64,000 nucleotides of DNA from JAFLCM01 sp046154665 (GTDB taxonomy: Bacteria; Planctomycetota; Phycisphaerae; Phycisphaerales; UBA1924), in assembly GCA_046154665.1 (NCBI GenBank), contig JBJXFG010000104.1:1-64000 (forward strand), read 5' to 3'. This document shows, one piece after another, positions 56,480-63,279 of this stretch (position 1 is the stretch's first letter; every line of letters begins with the position of its first letter). Under the pieces are notes generated by a model, which saw nothing but the letters and a program-made list of their open reading frames with translations, was not told where the DNA came from and searched no databases. The position numbers and the translations under genes were made by a program.

Positions 56480-56742
56480 TCGGTGCGATGCTCGCTGTCT
56501 GGGGCGGAGTGGGGACGGGAAGACGCTCCGCCGGGGGCGGGGGGGTTGGGACTGACGATTGTAGCAGAAACCGCGGGGGAGAGGAAAACAGCAAAACAGC
56601 AAAGCAGCAAATCAGCAAATCAGCAAAGCAGCAGATCAGAGCCACGCGATGGATGCCGACCGGAATCCGAAAGCCCGGCGCGGGTGCCGGATCGACCGTG
56701 TCTTCTTTGCTGCTTTGCTGATTTGCTGCTGTGCTGTTCTGG
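56480..56742. repeat. Intergenic AGCAAAtCAGCAAA repeats in both orientations
   Basis: An array of CAGCAAAGCAGCAAATCAGC words at 56583-56638 and its reverse complement TTGCTGCTTTGCTGATTTGC at 56705-56733, about 70 bases apart, allow a long stem. A third array lies at 57650-57683 on the other side of cdsA. Confidence 0.8.
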
Positions 56743-57606
56743 TCACGCCGCCAGCCACGTCAAGCACCAATAGGCGATCGGTGCCACCAGCAGCGGCGAA
56801 TCGATGACGTCGAGCACGCCCCCGAAGCCGGGGAGGCGTTGGCTGTAGTCCTTCATGCCGGCGTCGCGTTTCAAGAGGCTGGCCAGCAGATCGCCCGCCT
56901 GGCCGACGAGGCCCAAAAAGGCACCGAACATCGCGCCGTGCCACCACAGCACCGGGAAGTTCAATCCCGCCCGATCACTGATGGCGGCGGCCCCCGCGCC
57001 CACCGCGCCGGCGAGCACCACCCCGCCGATCAGGCCTTCCCACGTCTTGCCCGGGCTGAGCCAGGGGATGAGCTTGTGCCTGCCGATGCTGCGACCGGTG
57101 AAGTAGGCGCCGATGTCCATGGACTTGGTGATGAGCAGCACGGCGAGCAGGGCCCACCCGCCGAACTCCTTGCGGAGCAGCAGGATGAACCCGCCCATCA
57201 AACCGACATAGACAAACGCGAGCAGCGTGGCGGAACTCGAAGCGACCACGCCCTGCACGTTGTGGTGGCGCGAGTAATAGAGGAGCGACCCGAGCATCAC
57301 CACCGCGGCAGCGGTACACGCCACCGCAATGCCGGAAACGCCGAGCAGTTCGCCGGGCGTGAAACTCGAGGTGAAGATGCCCAGCACGATCGAAGCGCAC
57401 ACGATGAAGCGCGAAACGACGAGGTTCTCGGCTTTGAAAACCGAGACGAGTTCAAGGCCCGCGCCGATTCCCGCGAGCAGCAGGATGGGGAGCAGCACCG
57501 CGCCGCGGAAGAGGATGCCGCGGGCGGCGAGGGTCTCATCAAGCCACACGGCGGCGACGAGCGCGGCGATGAGGATGGGGCCGAGGAGGAGTCGGTGCTT
57601 GAGCAC
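56743..57606 (-). CDS. cdsA: Phosphatidate cytidylyltransferase
   Basis: 287-aa integral membrane enzyme making CDP-diacylglycerol from phosphatidate and CTP for phospholipid synthesis. GTG at 57606 is chosen; upstream codons are repeat-derived. Seven or more hydrophobic segments (e.g. LLLGPILIAALVAAV, VCASIVLGIF, LLAVLLITKS). Family signature region: DIGAYFTGRSIGRHK, SPGKTWEGLIGG, GDLLASLLKRDAGMKDYSQR followed by LPGFGGVLDVIDS. The canonical H-G-G-x-x-D-R is F-G-G-V-L-D-V here, but the catalytic K-R-x4-K-D and D-x-x-D acids are kept. Confidence 0.95.
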   Translation of the reverse strand: MLKHRLLLGPILIAALVAAVWLDETLAARGILFRGAVLLPILLLAGIGAGLELVSVFKAENLVVSRFIVCASIVLGIFTSSFTPGELLGVSGIAVACTAAAVVMLGSLLYYSRHHNVQGVVASSSATLLAFVYVGLMGGFILLLRKEFGGWALLAVLLITKSMDIGAYFTGRSIGRHKLIPWLSPGKTWEGLIGGVVLAGAVGAGAAAISDRAGLNFPVLWWHGAMFGAFLGLVGQAGDLLASLLKRDAGMKDYSQRLPGFGGVLDVIDSPLLVAPIAYWCLTWLAA

Positions 57607-57772
57607 GGGGGGAAGGTAGCGAGGGAAGGCACTGGGCGCGAGGCACTGGGCATCAGCAAAGCAGCAAAGCAACAAATCAGCAAAGCGCCGCGTGCTTCGT
57701 CATGCCCTACACCCTATCCCCTATACCCCATTGACATGCGCGATCGGACGATCCGGGCACCTTCCGCGCTCT
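57607..57772. repeat. Degenerate GGCACTGGGC / CAGCAAAG repeats
   Basis: GGCACTGGGCGCGAGGCACT (57628-57647) followed by AGCAAAGCAGCAAAGCAACA (57656-57675). No gene; it lies between the cold-shock gene's 3' end and the cdsA start. Confidence 0.7.
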
Positions 57773-58063
57773 TCACCGCCGCGGCGAGCGCGAAAAGCCC
57801 TGCACCGGGCGCGTCTTCACTTCGGGCTCGATCCGGGCGACTCGGCTGGCGTGCCAGCCTTTCGCGCCCTTCTCGGCGTCGTAGCGGACGGGCGAGCCGT
57901 CTTTGAGGACCCGGAAGCCCTCGCCTTCGATCTGGGAGTAATGGACAAAGATGTCCTGACCCTCCGGGCCGACGATGAAGCCGAAGCCTTTCTTGTGGTC
58001 AAACCACTTGACGGTACCTTCGACGTCCTTGAGGACTGTGGGAGATTCCCCGTGGTCACTCAT
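57773..58063 (-). CDS. Cold-shock domain protein
   Basis: 96-aa single cold-shock-domain protein, an RNA/ssDNA chaperone. Start MSDHGESPTVLKDVEGTVKW. RNP1 KGFGFI and RNP2 DIFVHY are intact, with the usual aromatic W near the start (VKWFDHKKG). The C-terminal ~25 residues are a basic tail (RIEPEVKTRPVQGFSRSPRR) beyond the canonical domain. A candidate promoter at 58255-58283 would give a leader of about 185 bases, in line with regulated csp leaders. Leftward, upstream of cdsA by 166 bases. Confidence 0.93.
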   Translation of the reverse strand: MSDHGESPTVLKDVEGTVKWFDHKKGFGFIVGPEGQDIFVHYSQIEGEGFRVLKDGSPVRYDAEKGAKGWHASRVARIEPEVKTRPVQGFSRSPRR

Positions 58064-58254
58064 GCTGAACACCCGCAGTGGAGTCTCGGCCGCGCCATGG
58101 CCGGACCCCTTCACGAGGGTCGAAGCGAGGGGCCCGCGGCACACGACGCGGGCCTGCAGGAGCCGTCTCCGTCGGACGGGTCGGCACCGGTGGGCGCTCG
58201 GGGCCGAGGTCCGAAGGGGGCGTCTGGGGCGACATGGCCCCAATCACCACCCTT

Positions 58255-58283
58255 ACGTTATCAGACGAATCGGCTTGGTGCAA
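58255..58283 (-). promoter_or_regulatory. Candidate promoter of the cold-shock gene
   Basis: On the minus strand TTGCAC (58283-58278) and TAACGT (58260-58255) are spaced by exactly 17 bases. The predicted start lies near 58248. Confidence 0.4.
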
Positions 58284-58383
58284 CCGAAAAAAGCGTGGCG
58301 CGTGAAGATGGGGTGGGTTTATTCCGGGAACCACGGGCGGGATGGGGTGAGGAGCGCCAAGATGGCGGCGTGGTCGAAAGAAA

Positions 58384-58407
58384 AGACCCGCCTGGTCGGG
58401 CGGGTCT
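58384..58407 (-). terminator. Hairpin with leftward T-run
   Basis: AGACCCGCC (58384-58392) pairs with GGCGGGTCT (58399-58407); preceded by AAAGAAA on the plus strand. It is followed by a family C repeat, as is the hairpin at 59016-59040. Confidence 0.55.
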
Positions 58408-58440
58408 GGGGGTGCTAGCCGGAGGTCTGGTGGGGTTCGT

Positions 58441-58478
58441 TTGGTTCGAAGAGTCGGTTCGGAGAGCCGTCGTACCGG
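58441..58478. repeat. Family C repeat, left of hicAB
   Basis: GAAGAGTCGGTTCGGAGAGC followed by CGTCGTACC, near-identical to 59051-59089 on the other side of hicAB. Confidence 0.75.
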
Positions 58479-58570
58479 CCGGACGGCGGGGTTGGTTTTC
58501 CGGCGTGGTAGGTTGGATGCTGTGGAGCGCTCAATGCCAAGCGTTGATCGAGAAAACGGAAGGAGTGGTG

Positions 58571-58780
58571 GTGTCGTTCAAACGGATGAAGGTGGTGCGG
58601 GCGCTTGAACGGCGGGGGTACCTGCTGGTGCGCGATGTCGGTCCACATAGCATTTATCGAGGTGCGAACGGGGTGCCGATCGCTGTTCCACGGCATCGCG
58701 AGTTGAACCGCTATACGGTGAAGGCGATCGCAGAAGACGCGGGCGCGGAATGGAACGAGTTTCGAAAGGAAGTGTCATGA
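58571..58780 (+). CDS. hicA: HicA-type mRNA interferase toxin
   Basis: 69-aa toxin of the HicAB type II toxin-antitoxin system, a small double-stranded-RNA-binding-like ribonuclease. GTG at 58571 has AGGAG five bases upstream; ATG 58586 is the alternative. Motifs: KVVRALERRGYLLVRDVGPH followed by SIYRGANG, with the catalytic His in the GPHSIYR position, VPRHRELNRYTVKAIAEDAG at the end. Length and layout are typical. Its TGA overlaps the antitoxin ATG (ATGA). Confidence 0.9.
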   Translation: MSFKRMKVVRALERRGYLLVRDVGPHSIYRGANGVPIAVPRHRELNRYTVKAIAEDAGAEWNEFRKEVS

Positions 58781-59007
58781 CGTCTGGCGAAGGGTCGTAC
58801 CACGTCAAGGTGGTGCTGGATGATGGGTGGTACGTGGGCCGTGTGCTGGAAAGGCCGGGAGTGACCACGCAGGCGCGCTCGCTCGATGGGCTGGTCGAGA
58901 TGCTGCGCGACGCGATCGAGCAGGCGTGGGGGGAGAAAAAGGTTCGGCTGGAGTTGTTGCTTCCCGCGCAGGCGAAGGCAAGGCCGACGCGGCGTCGGGC
59001 GGCATGA
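58777..59007 (+). CDS. hicB: HicB-type antitoxin
   Basis: 76-aa antitoxin partner of HicA. ATG 58777 overlaps the toxin stop and has AAAGGAAG upstream. The N-terminal partial RNase H-like fold is visible: YHVKVVLDDGWYVGRVLERP followed by GVTTQARSLDGLVEMLRDAI. The C-terminal ~20 residues are basic (KARPTRRRAA) and no HTH or ribbon-helix-helix DNA-binding domain is present, so autoregulation may be lacking or need another factor. Confidence 0.88.
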   Translation: MTSGEGSYHVKVVLDDGWYVGRVLERPGVTTQARSLDGLVEMLRDAIEQAWGEKKVRLELLLPAQAKARPTRRRAA

Positions 59008-59015
59008 CGAAGAAA

Positions 59016-59040
59016 AAGGCCCGCCGGTTGGGCGGGCCTT
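59016..59040. terminator. Bidirectional terminator between hicAB and pnp
   Basis: AAGGCCCGCC (59016-59025) pairs with GGCGGGCCTT (59031-59040), preceded by AGAAA and followed by TGGG. Convergent genes on either side. Confidence 0.75.
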
Positions 59041-59050
59041 TGGGCGGATT

Positions 59051-59089
59051 CGGTTGGGTTGAAGAGTCGGCTCGGAGAGCCGACGTACC
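59051..59089. repeat. Family C repeat, right of hicAB
   Basis: GAAGAGTCGGCTCGGAGAGC followed by CGACGTACC; abuts the pnp stop codon. Confidence 0.75.
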
Positions 59090-61231
59090 TCAGGCCTTTT
59101 GCTCTTCGAGCATCACGGCCTTGCGGCTTAGCTTGATGCGGCCCTGATCGTCCACGTTGATCACCTTGACCTTGATCACGTCGCCGATCTTGACGACGTC
59201 GGTGACCTGCTTGACGTAGCCGGGGGCGAGTTCGGAGATGTGGCACATGCCGTCGGTGCCGGCGGCGAGTTCGACGAAGGCGCCGAAATCCTTGAGGCTG
59301 ACGACCTTGCCGGTGAAGACGGTGCCGACCTTGATCTCGGCGGTGAGGGCCTCGACTTCGCCCTGGGCACCGGCGATGGCCTCGCCGTTGGGCGCGGAGA
59401 TGAACACGCGGCCGTCGTCTTCGACTTCGATGGTGACGGCCCACTTGTCCTGGATGGCGCGGATCATCTTGCCGCCGGGGCCGATGAGCTTGCCGATCTT
59501 TTCGGGGTTGATGGTGATGGTGACCAGGCGCGGGGCGAGCAGGCTGATCTCCTGGCGCGGGGCGGGGATGACGGCTTCCATCTGATCGATGATGTGGAAG
59601 CGGCCGCGCTTGGCCTGGGCGAAGATCTTCTCGATCTGGGCGAGGACGAGGCCTCGGGCCTTGAGGTCGAGCTGGATGCCGGTGATGCCTTCCTTGGTGC
59701 CGCTGACCTTGAAGTCCATGTCGCCGAAGAAATCCTCTTCGCCGATGATGTCGGTGACGAAGATTTCGTTCTGGTCGTTCTCGTCGGTGAATCGACCGAC
59801 GGAGATGCCGGCGCAGGTGTTCTTGATGGGGACGCCGGCGTCCATCAGCGCCAGGCAGCCGCCGCAGACCGAGGCCATCGAGGACGAGCCATTGGACTCG
59901 GTGATGTCGGAGATGATGCGGAGGGTGTAGGGGAACTCATCGGGGCCGGGGAGGATGGCGAGCAGCGAGCGTTCGGCGAGGGCACCGTGGCCGATCTCGC
60001 GCCGACCCGGGCCCATGATGCGTCCGGCTTCGCCGACGGAGAAGGGGGGGAAGTTGTAGTGGAGGTAGAACTTCTTGGAGTACTCGGGGATGAGGCCGTC
60101 GACGATCTGCTCGTCCTTGCCGACGCCCAGGGTGCATGAGACGAGGGACTGGGTTTCGCCGCGCTGGAAGAGGGCCGAGCCGTGGGTGCGTGCGAAGATG
60201 CCGACTTCCATCGAAAGCGGTCGGATTTCCTCGGGCTTGCGGCCGTCGGCGCGGACGCCCTTCTCGACGATGAGCTGGCGGGTGATCTTCTTTTCGAGGG
60301 TTCGGAAGGCCTCCTTGGCGTGGCCGCGGCGCTTGGCGCTGGCCTTCCAGGTCTCGACGTTGCCGTCGGTGATTTCCTTGAAGTGCGCGTCCATCATGGC
60401 GGTGCGGATTTCGTCGACGCGGTTGCCGCGCTCGGCCTTGCCCTTGATCTGGCGGGCGGCGACGAGGTCCTTGTAGACGAGGTCCTTGACCTGCTTGGCG
60501 ACGTCGGCGGGGACGGCGACGAGTTCGCCGGGCGTCTTGACGGGCTTGACCAGCGCGACGAGTTCTTCGATCAGGCCGAGGACCTGCTTGGCGTAGCCGT
60601 AGCCGAACTCGATGGCGGCGAGGACGACCTCATCGGGGAGTTCGGCGGCGCCGACCTCGATCATGTTGATGCCGTCCTTATGGCCGGAGAGCACCAGGTC
60701 GAGATCGGAGTACTCCATCTGCGAGACGGTGGGGTTGATGACGAAGACGGGGCCGTTGTCGGTGTGGATGCGTCCGACGCGGACGGTGGCGATGGGGCCT
60801 TCGAAGGGTGCGTTCGAGATGGCGAGCGCGCACGAGGCGGCGGTGCCGGCCAGGACGTCGGAATCGTTCTCGCCGTCGTGGCTCATGACCCAGCACTGGA
60901 CCTGGACTTCGTCGATGAACCCGTCGGGGAAGAGCGGGCGGATCGGGCGATCGATCAGCCGCATGGTGAGGATTTCTTTTTCGTTGGGGGCGCCTTCGCG
61001 CTTGCGGAAGCCGCCGGGGAACTTGCCGGCGGCGGCGGTCTTCTCGCGGTAGTCGACCTGGAGGGGGAAGAAGTCGATGTTTTCGCGGGGCTTGGCGCGC
61101 ATGCACGAGGCCATGACGGTGGTCTCGGCGTAGGTGGCCATGACGCACGAGGTGGCGAGCTTGCCGACCTTGCCGGTTTCGAAGGTGAGGGTTCGGCCGC
61201 CGATGTCGCGGGAGACTTTGAAGTGTGGCAT
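59090..61231 (-). CDS. pnp: Polyribonucleotide nucleotidyltransferase (PNPase)
   Basis: 713-aa phosphorolytic 3'-5' exoribonuclease of the RNA degradosome. Two RNase PH cores are visible: the first with LIDRPIRPLFPDGF near residue 90, the second around FARTHGSALFQRGETQSLVS with ESNGSSSMASVCGGCLALMD and DIIGEEDFFGDMDFKVSGT. KH domain PEKIGKLIGPGGKMIRAIQD at about 555-575 and S1 domain KVGTVFTGKVVSLKDFGAFV at about 625-645 follow. AGAGAG precedes the ATG. It lies 500 bases downstream of rpsO, the usual rpsO-pnp order, though repeats and a terminator sit between them. Confidence 0.97.
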   Translation of the reverse strand: MPHFKVSRDIGGRTLTFETGKVGKLATSCVMATYAETTVMASCMRAKPRENIDFFPLQVDYREKTAAAGKFPGGFRKREGAPNEKEILTMRLIDRPIRPLFPDGFIDEVQVQCWVMSHDGENDSDVLAGTAASCALAISNAPFEGPIATVRVGRIHTDNGPVFVINPTVSQMEYSDLDLVLSGHKDGINMIEVGAAELPDEVVLAAIEFGYGYAKQVLGLIEELVALVKPVKTPGELVAVPADVAKQVKDLVYKDLVAARQIKGKAERGNRVDEIRTAMMDAHFKEITDGNVETWKASAKRRGHAKEAFRTLEKKITRQLIVEKGVRADGRKPEEIRPLSMEVGIFARTHGSALFQRGETQSLVSCTLGVGKDEQIVDGLIPEYSKKFYLHYNFPPFSVGEAGRIMGPGRREIGHGALAERSLLAILPGPDEFPYTLRIISDITESNGSSSMASVCGGCLALMDAGVPIKNTCAGISVGRFTDENDQNEIFVTDIIGEEDFFGDMDFKVSGTKEGITGIQLDLKARGLVLAQIEKIFAQAKRGRFHIIDQMEAVIPAPRQEISLLAPRLVTITINPEKIGKLIGPGGKMIRAIQDKWAVTIEVEDDGRVFISAPNGEAIAGAQGEVEALTAEIKVGTVFTGKVVSLKDFGAFVELAAGTDGMCHISELAPGYVKQVTDVVKIGDVIKVKVINVDDQGRIKLSRKAVMLEEQKA

Positions 61232-61238
61232 TTTTTCT

Positions 61239-61275
61239 CTCTTGGCTTGTGGCTTGGGGCTTGTGGCTTGAGTGT
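61239..61275. repeat. Degenerate GGCTTGTGGCTT repeat
   Basis: Four 7-base units of GGCTTGT/GGCTTGG just upstream of the pnp start; the same unit recurs at 63206-63240. Confidence 0.75.
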
Positions 61276-61321
61276 GACGGGGCGGGGTGTGGTGCTCCGG
61301 TCACTTTGATTTCGAGTTCGC

Positions 61322-61408
61322 TCGCCCATTTCATGGGCGAGGATGCATGAAGGGTGTTGCCCAGACGCTTCGCGTCTGGCAACCATCGTGGGCCCGTTTC
61401 ACGGGCCG
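61322..61408. repeat. Triple-hairpin repeat (family D)
   Basis: Three tandem hairpins, of which the middle one (TTGCCCAGACGCTTCGCGTC) and the type with TTTCACGGGCC match the cluster at 27295-27376. Confidence 0.65.
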
Positions 61409-61461
61409 AAGACTCGGGCGTCCGTCGCGTTGCGGTGAGGGCTCGCGGGTTGAGCGAGTCT

Positions 61462-61551
61462 CAACGAGCCCAGAGCGTCAGCGACGGGTGTCTTTGCGCC
61501 GCGGTTCCCGTCGCTGGAAGGAACCCGCTCGCTCACGCTCGGGGCTCGTTG
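61462..61551. repeat. Inverted-repeat element B (90 bases)
   Basis: CAACGAGCCCAGAGCGTCAG at the left end and, inverted, CTCACGCTCGGGGCTCGTTG at the right end; same family as 13361-13464. Confidence 0.8.
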
Positions 61552-61699
61552 CTCGGGCGACTTCGGCCGAGCGAGCGAGAGCGTGTGCGTGATGTGGATA
61601 TGGACGCTCCGCCGATGTGTGGGTCGCGTGCGTGCCGCGATGATGATCGCGGGGCTCACGCGTGATCCACGCCCCCCGGGGGGGGAGGCGGAAACGAAA

Positions 61700-61727
61700 A
61701 CGACGGCACCGGTGATGGTGCCGTCGT
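61700..61727 (-). terminator. rpsO terminator
   Basis: ACGACGGCACC (61700-61710) pairs with GGTGCCGTCGT (61717-61727); on the minus strand it is followed by TTTTCGTTTC. Confidence 0.88.
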
Positions 61728-61734
61728 GGTGAGA

Positions 61735-62004
61735 TTACTTGCGGAGGCCCAGGCGGCTGATCAGCGAGTCGTAACGGCTGCGATCAGAATCCTTGAGGTA
61801 CTCGGTCAGGCGGGTGCGTCGGCTGACCATCTGGTTCAGGCCGCGGCGGGACGAGAAGTCCTGCTTGTGGGACTTGACGTGCTCGGAGAGCTCACGGATG
61901 CGCTCGGTGAGGACGGCGACCTGGACTTCTGGGGATCCGGTGTCGTTGGGCTTTGTCGCGTACTGCTTGACGAGTTCGGCGCGACGGGCGTCGGAGATGC
62001 TCAT
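61735..62004 (-). CDS. rpsO: 30S ribosomal protein S15
   Basis: 89-aa S15, the primary binder of the central 16S rRNA domain. Family hallmarks: DTGSPEVQVAVLTERIREL, HKQDFSSRRGLNQMVSRR and LKDSDRSRYDSLISRLGLRK. Length exactly as usual. It is preceded by a good candidate promoter at 62067-62095 and followed by its own terminator, so unlike in Escherichia coli it may be transcribed mainly alone, upstream of pnp. Confidence 0.98.
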   Translation of the reverse strand: MSISDARRAELVKQYATKPNDTGSPEVQVAVLTERIRELSEHVKSHKQDFSSRRGLNQMVSRRTRLTEYLKDSDRSRYDSLISRLGLRK

Positions 62005-62066
62005 GCGTTTCGTTCCTGCGGCGAAGGGCTGATCGTTCGGGGGTTCCCTAACTTTTTGTGGTCAGG

Positions 62067-62095
62067 AGTGTAGCGGGTGGTTGGGTTTGGGGCAA
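62067..62095 (-). promoter_or_regulatory. Candidate rpsO promoter
   Basis: On the minus strand TTGCCC (62095-62090), 17 bases, then TACACT (62072-62067). The predicted transcript start near 62060 gives a leader of about 56 bases. Confidence 0.5.
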
Positions 62096-62255
62096 GGGGG
62101 TCCCGGGGAAGGCACGGAGTCACGGAGGCACGAAGGCACGAAGTGGGGGGCGGAGGTGCGGAGATGGGAAGAGCGGGGTAGGGGCCGCGCGGTCGTGCGG
62201 TCGCGTGCCGGATACCCAGTGCCCAGTGCCCAGTGCCTGATGCCTTTCGCTTCCA

Positions 62256-62282
62256 ATGAAAAGACCCGTCGGGGGTTGCCCG
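62256..62282 (-). terminator. Terminator of the PEP-CTERM gene
   Basis: GACCCGTCGGG (62256-62266) pairs with CCCGACGGGTC (62272-62282); on the minus strand a TTTTC tract follows. Confidence 0.88.
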
Positions 62283-62349
62283 ACGGGTCCGAGGAAAACA
62301 TGCGGTAAATCCGTGGTCCGCCCGGGGGTTCACCCGGCCGGACGCAGGA

Positions 62350-63009
62350 TTAGCGACGACGGCGGAGGCCGGCGAGGCCAGCGACGCCCAGCAGGGCGGC
62401 GGCGCCGGGGGTGGGGACGCCGGTGGCGTTGATGATGAAGTTACCGACGAGGCCGAAGCCCTCGATGGAGTTGCGGCTGGCGGCGGGGATAGCGGCGAGG
62501 CCGTTGACGGGGATCGAGGTGCCCTGGAAGCCGGCGAACGAGCGACCGGCAAAGGTTGGGGCGGTCTCGTCAAAGCCAGCGGGGAAGAGGTTCGGGCCGG
62601 CGGCCGTATCGAAGATGAAGCCGACCACGAAGTTGGTGGTGACGGCGACGTTCGGCACGGCGATCGTCAGCAGGGCGTTATTGGTGGCGATGACGCCAGC
62701 GCCGGACCAAACGTTGACGGCGTCCCAGGGGGTGCCGCCGGTCGCATCGGAGTACAGAACGGCGGTGAAGGAGCGACCAACCAGGCCGGTGGCGGTGGCG
62801 GTGCCGAAGTGAATGCTGATGGAGTTGATGGCGTTGTCGCCGCCGGTCAGCGAGAACGTGTTGCCGAAGAACGACGAGACGGGGCCAGGGTTGGCACCGA
62901 TCGAGTTCTCAGCGGTGAGATCGCTGACGGTGTAGCTGGCGGCGGACGAAACGGTAGCGGCGGCGGCAATGCCGGCGAGCGCAACGAGACCACGAATCTT
63001 GAGCGACAT
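62350..63009 (-). CDS. PEP-CTERM-like secreted protein
   Basis: 219-aa protein; AAGGAGG five bases before ATG. Signal peptide LVALAGIAAAATVSSA. The mature part (25-190) is beta-rich, with repeated Gly/Asn turns (NSISIHFGTATATGLVGRSF, NFVVGFIFDTAAGPNLFPAG), similar in character to lectin-like or appendage domains of PEP-CTERM proteins. The C-terminus PTPGAAALLGVAGLAGLRRRR is the sorting tail and almost the same as that of 26522-27097. No sortase gene in the window. It is followed by its own terminator. Confidence 0.88.
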   Translation of the reverse strand: MSLKIRGLVALAGIAAAATVSSAASYTVSDLTAENSIGANPGPVSSFFGNTFSLTGGDNAINSISIHFGTATATGLVGRSFTAVLYSDATGGTPWDAVNVWSGAGVIATNNALLTIAVPNVAVTTNFVVGFIFDTAAGPNLFPAGFDETAPTFAGRSFAGFQGTSIPVNGLAAIPAASRNSIEGFGLVGNFIINATGVPTPGAAALLGVAGLAGLRRRR

Positions 63010-63279
63010 GTCTTCCTCCTTCTGACCCGCGGGTTCCTACACCAGCGAGCAGGGTGACGTGAATGGCCCACAAACCAAACCCTCTCAGGGGTGGGCGCTG
63101 CCTTGAATGTACCCCCGAAAGACGGACACGCCAACCGAATCGGCATGAGAATTGTGGAGAAAGCCGTGTTTGGGCGGGGATGGTTTGGGCGGGGGTGTCA
63201 ATATGGGGGGCTTGTGGCTTGTGGCTTGGGGCTTGGGTGATCCGGTGTAGGCGGTGCCGGAAGTCATTAGGCTTGGGGT
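63010..63279. other. Divergent region, PEP-CTERM gene / SDR gene
   Basis: 270 bases with no gene. Contains a GGCTTGTGGCTTGTGGCTTG repeat (63206-63240) close to the SDR start. Confidence 0.5.

Larger units (their letters stand above)
58064..58570. other. Region between cold-shock gene and hicA
   Basis: 507 bases without a supported protein. Holds the likely csp leader and promoter, a hairpin AGACCCGCC/GGCGGGTCT (58384-58407) with an upstream A-run (a leftward terminator), and a family C repeat (58441-58478). Confidence 0.55.
61232..61734. other. Repeat-filled gap between rpsO and pnp
   Basis: 503 bases without a gene. Contains a TTGTGGCTTGGGGC array (61239-61275), three adjacent hairpins: CTCGCCCATTTCATGGGCGA (from 61322), CCCAGACGCTTCGCGTCTGG (61361-61380) and GGGCCCGTTTCACGGGCC (61391-61408), the inverted element B (61462-61551) and the rpsO terminator (61700-61727). 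pnp therefore probably has its own promoter here, not identified. Confidence 0.7.
62005..62349. other. Gap between PEP-CTERM gene and rpsO
   Basis: 345 bases. Holds the rpsO leader and promoter, AGGCACGAAGGCACGAAG repeats (62105-62145), a CCCAGTGCCCAGTGCC repeat (62213-62235) and the terminator of the next leftward gene. Confidence 0.6.

Noticed and set aside
60182..61309. Frame opposite pnp
   Set aside because: Asp/Gly/Val-rich shadow of PNPase.
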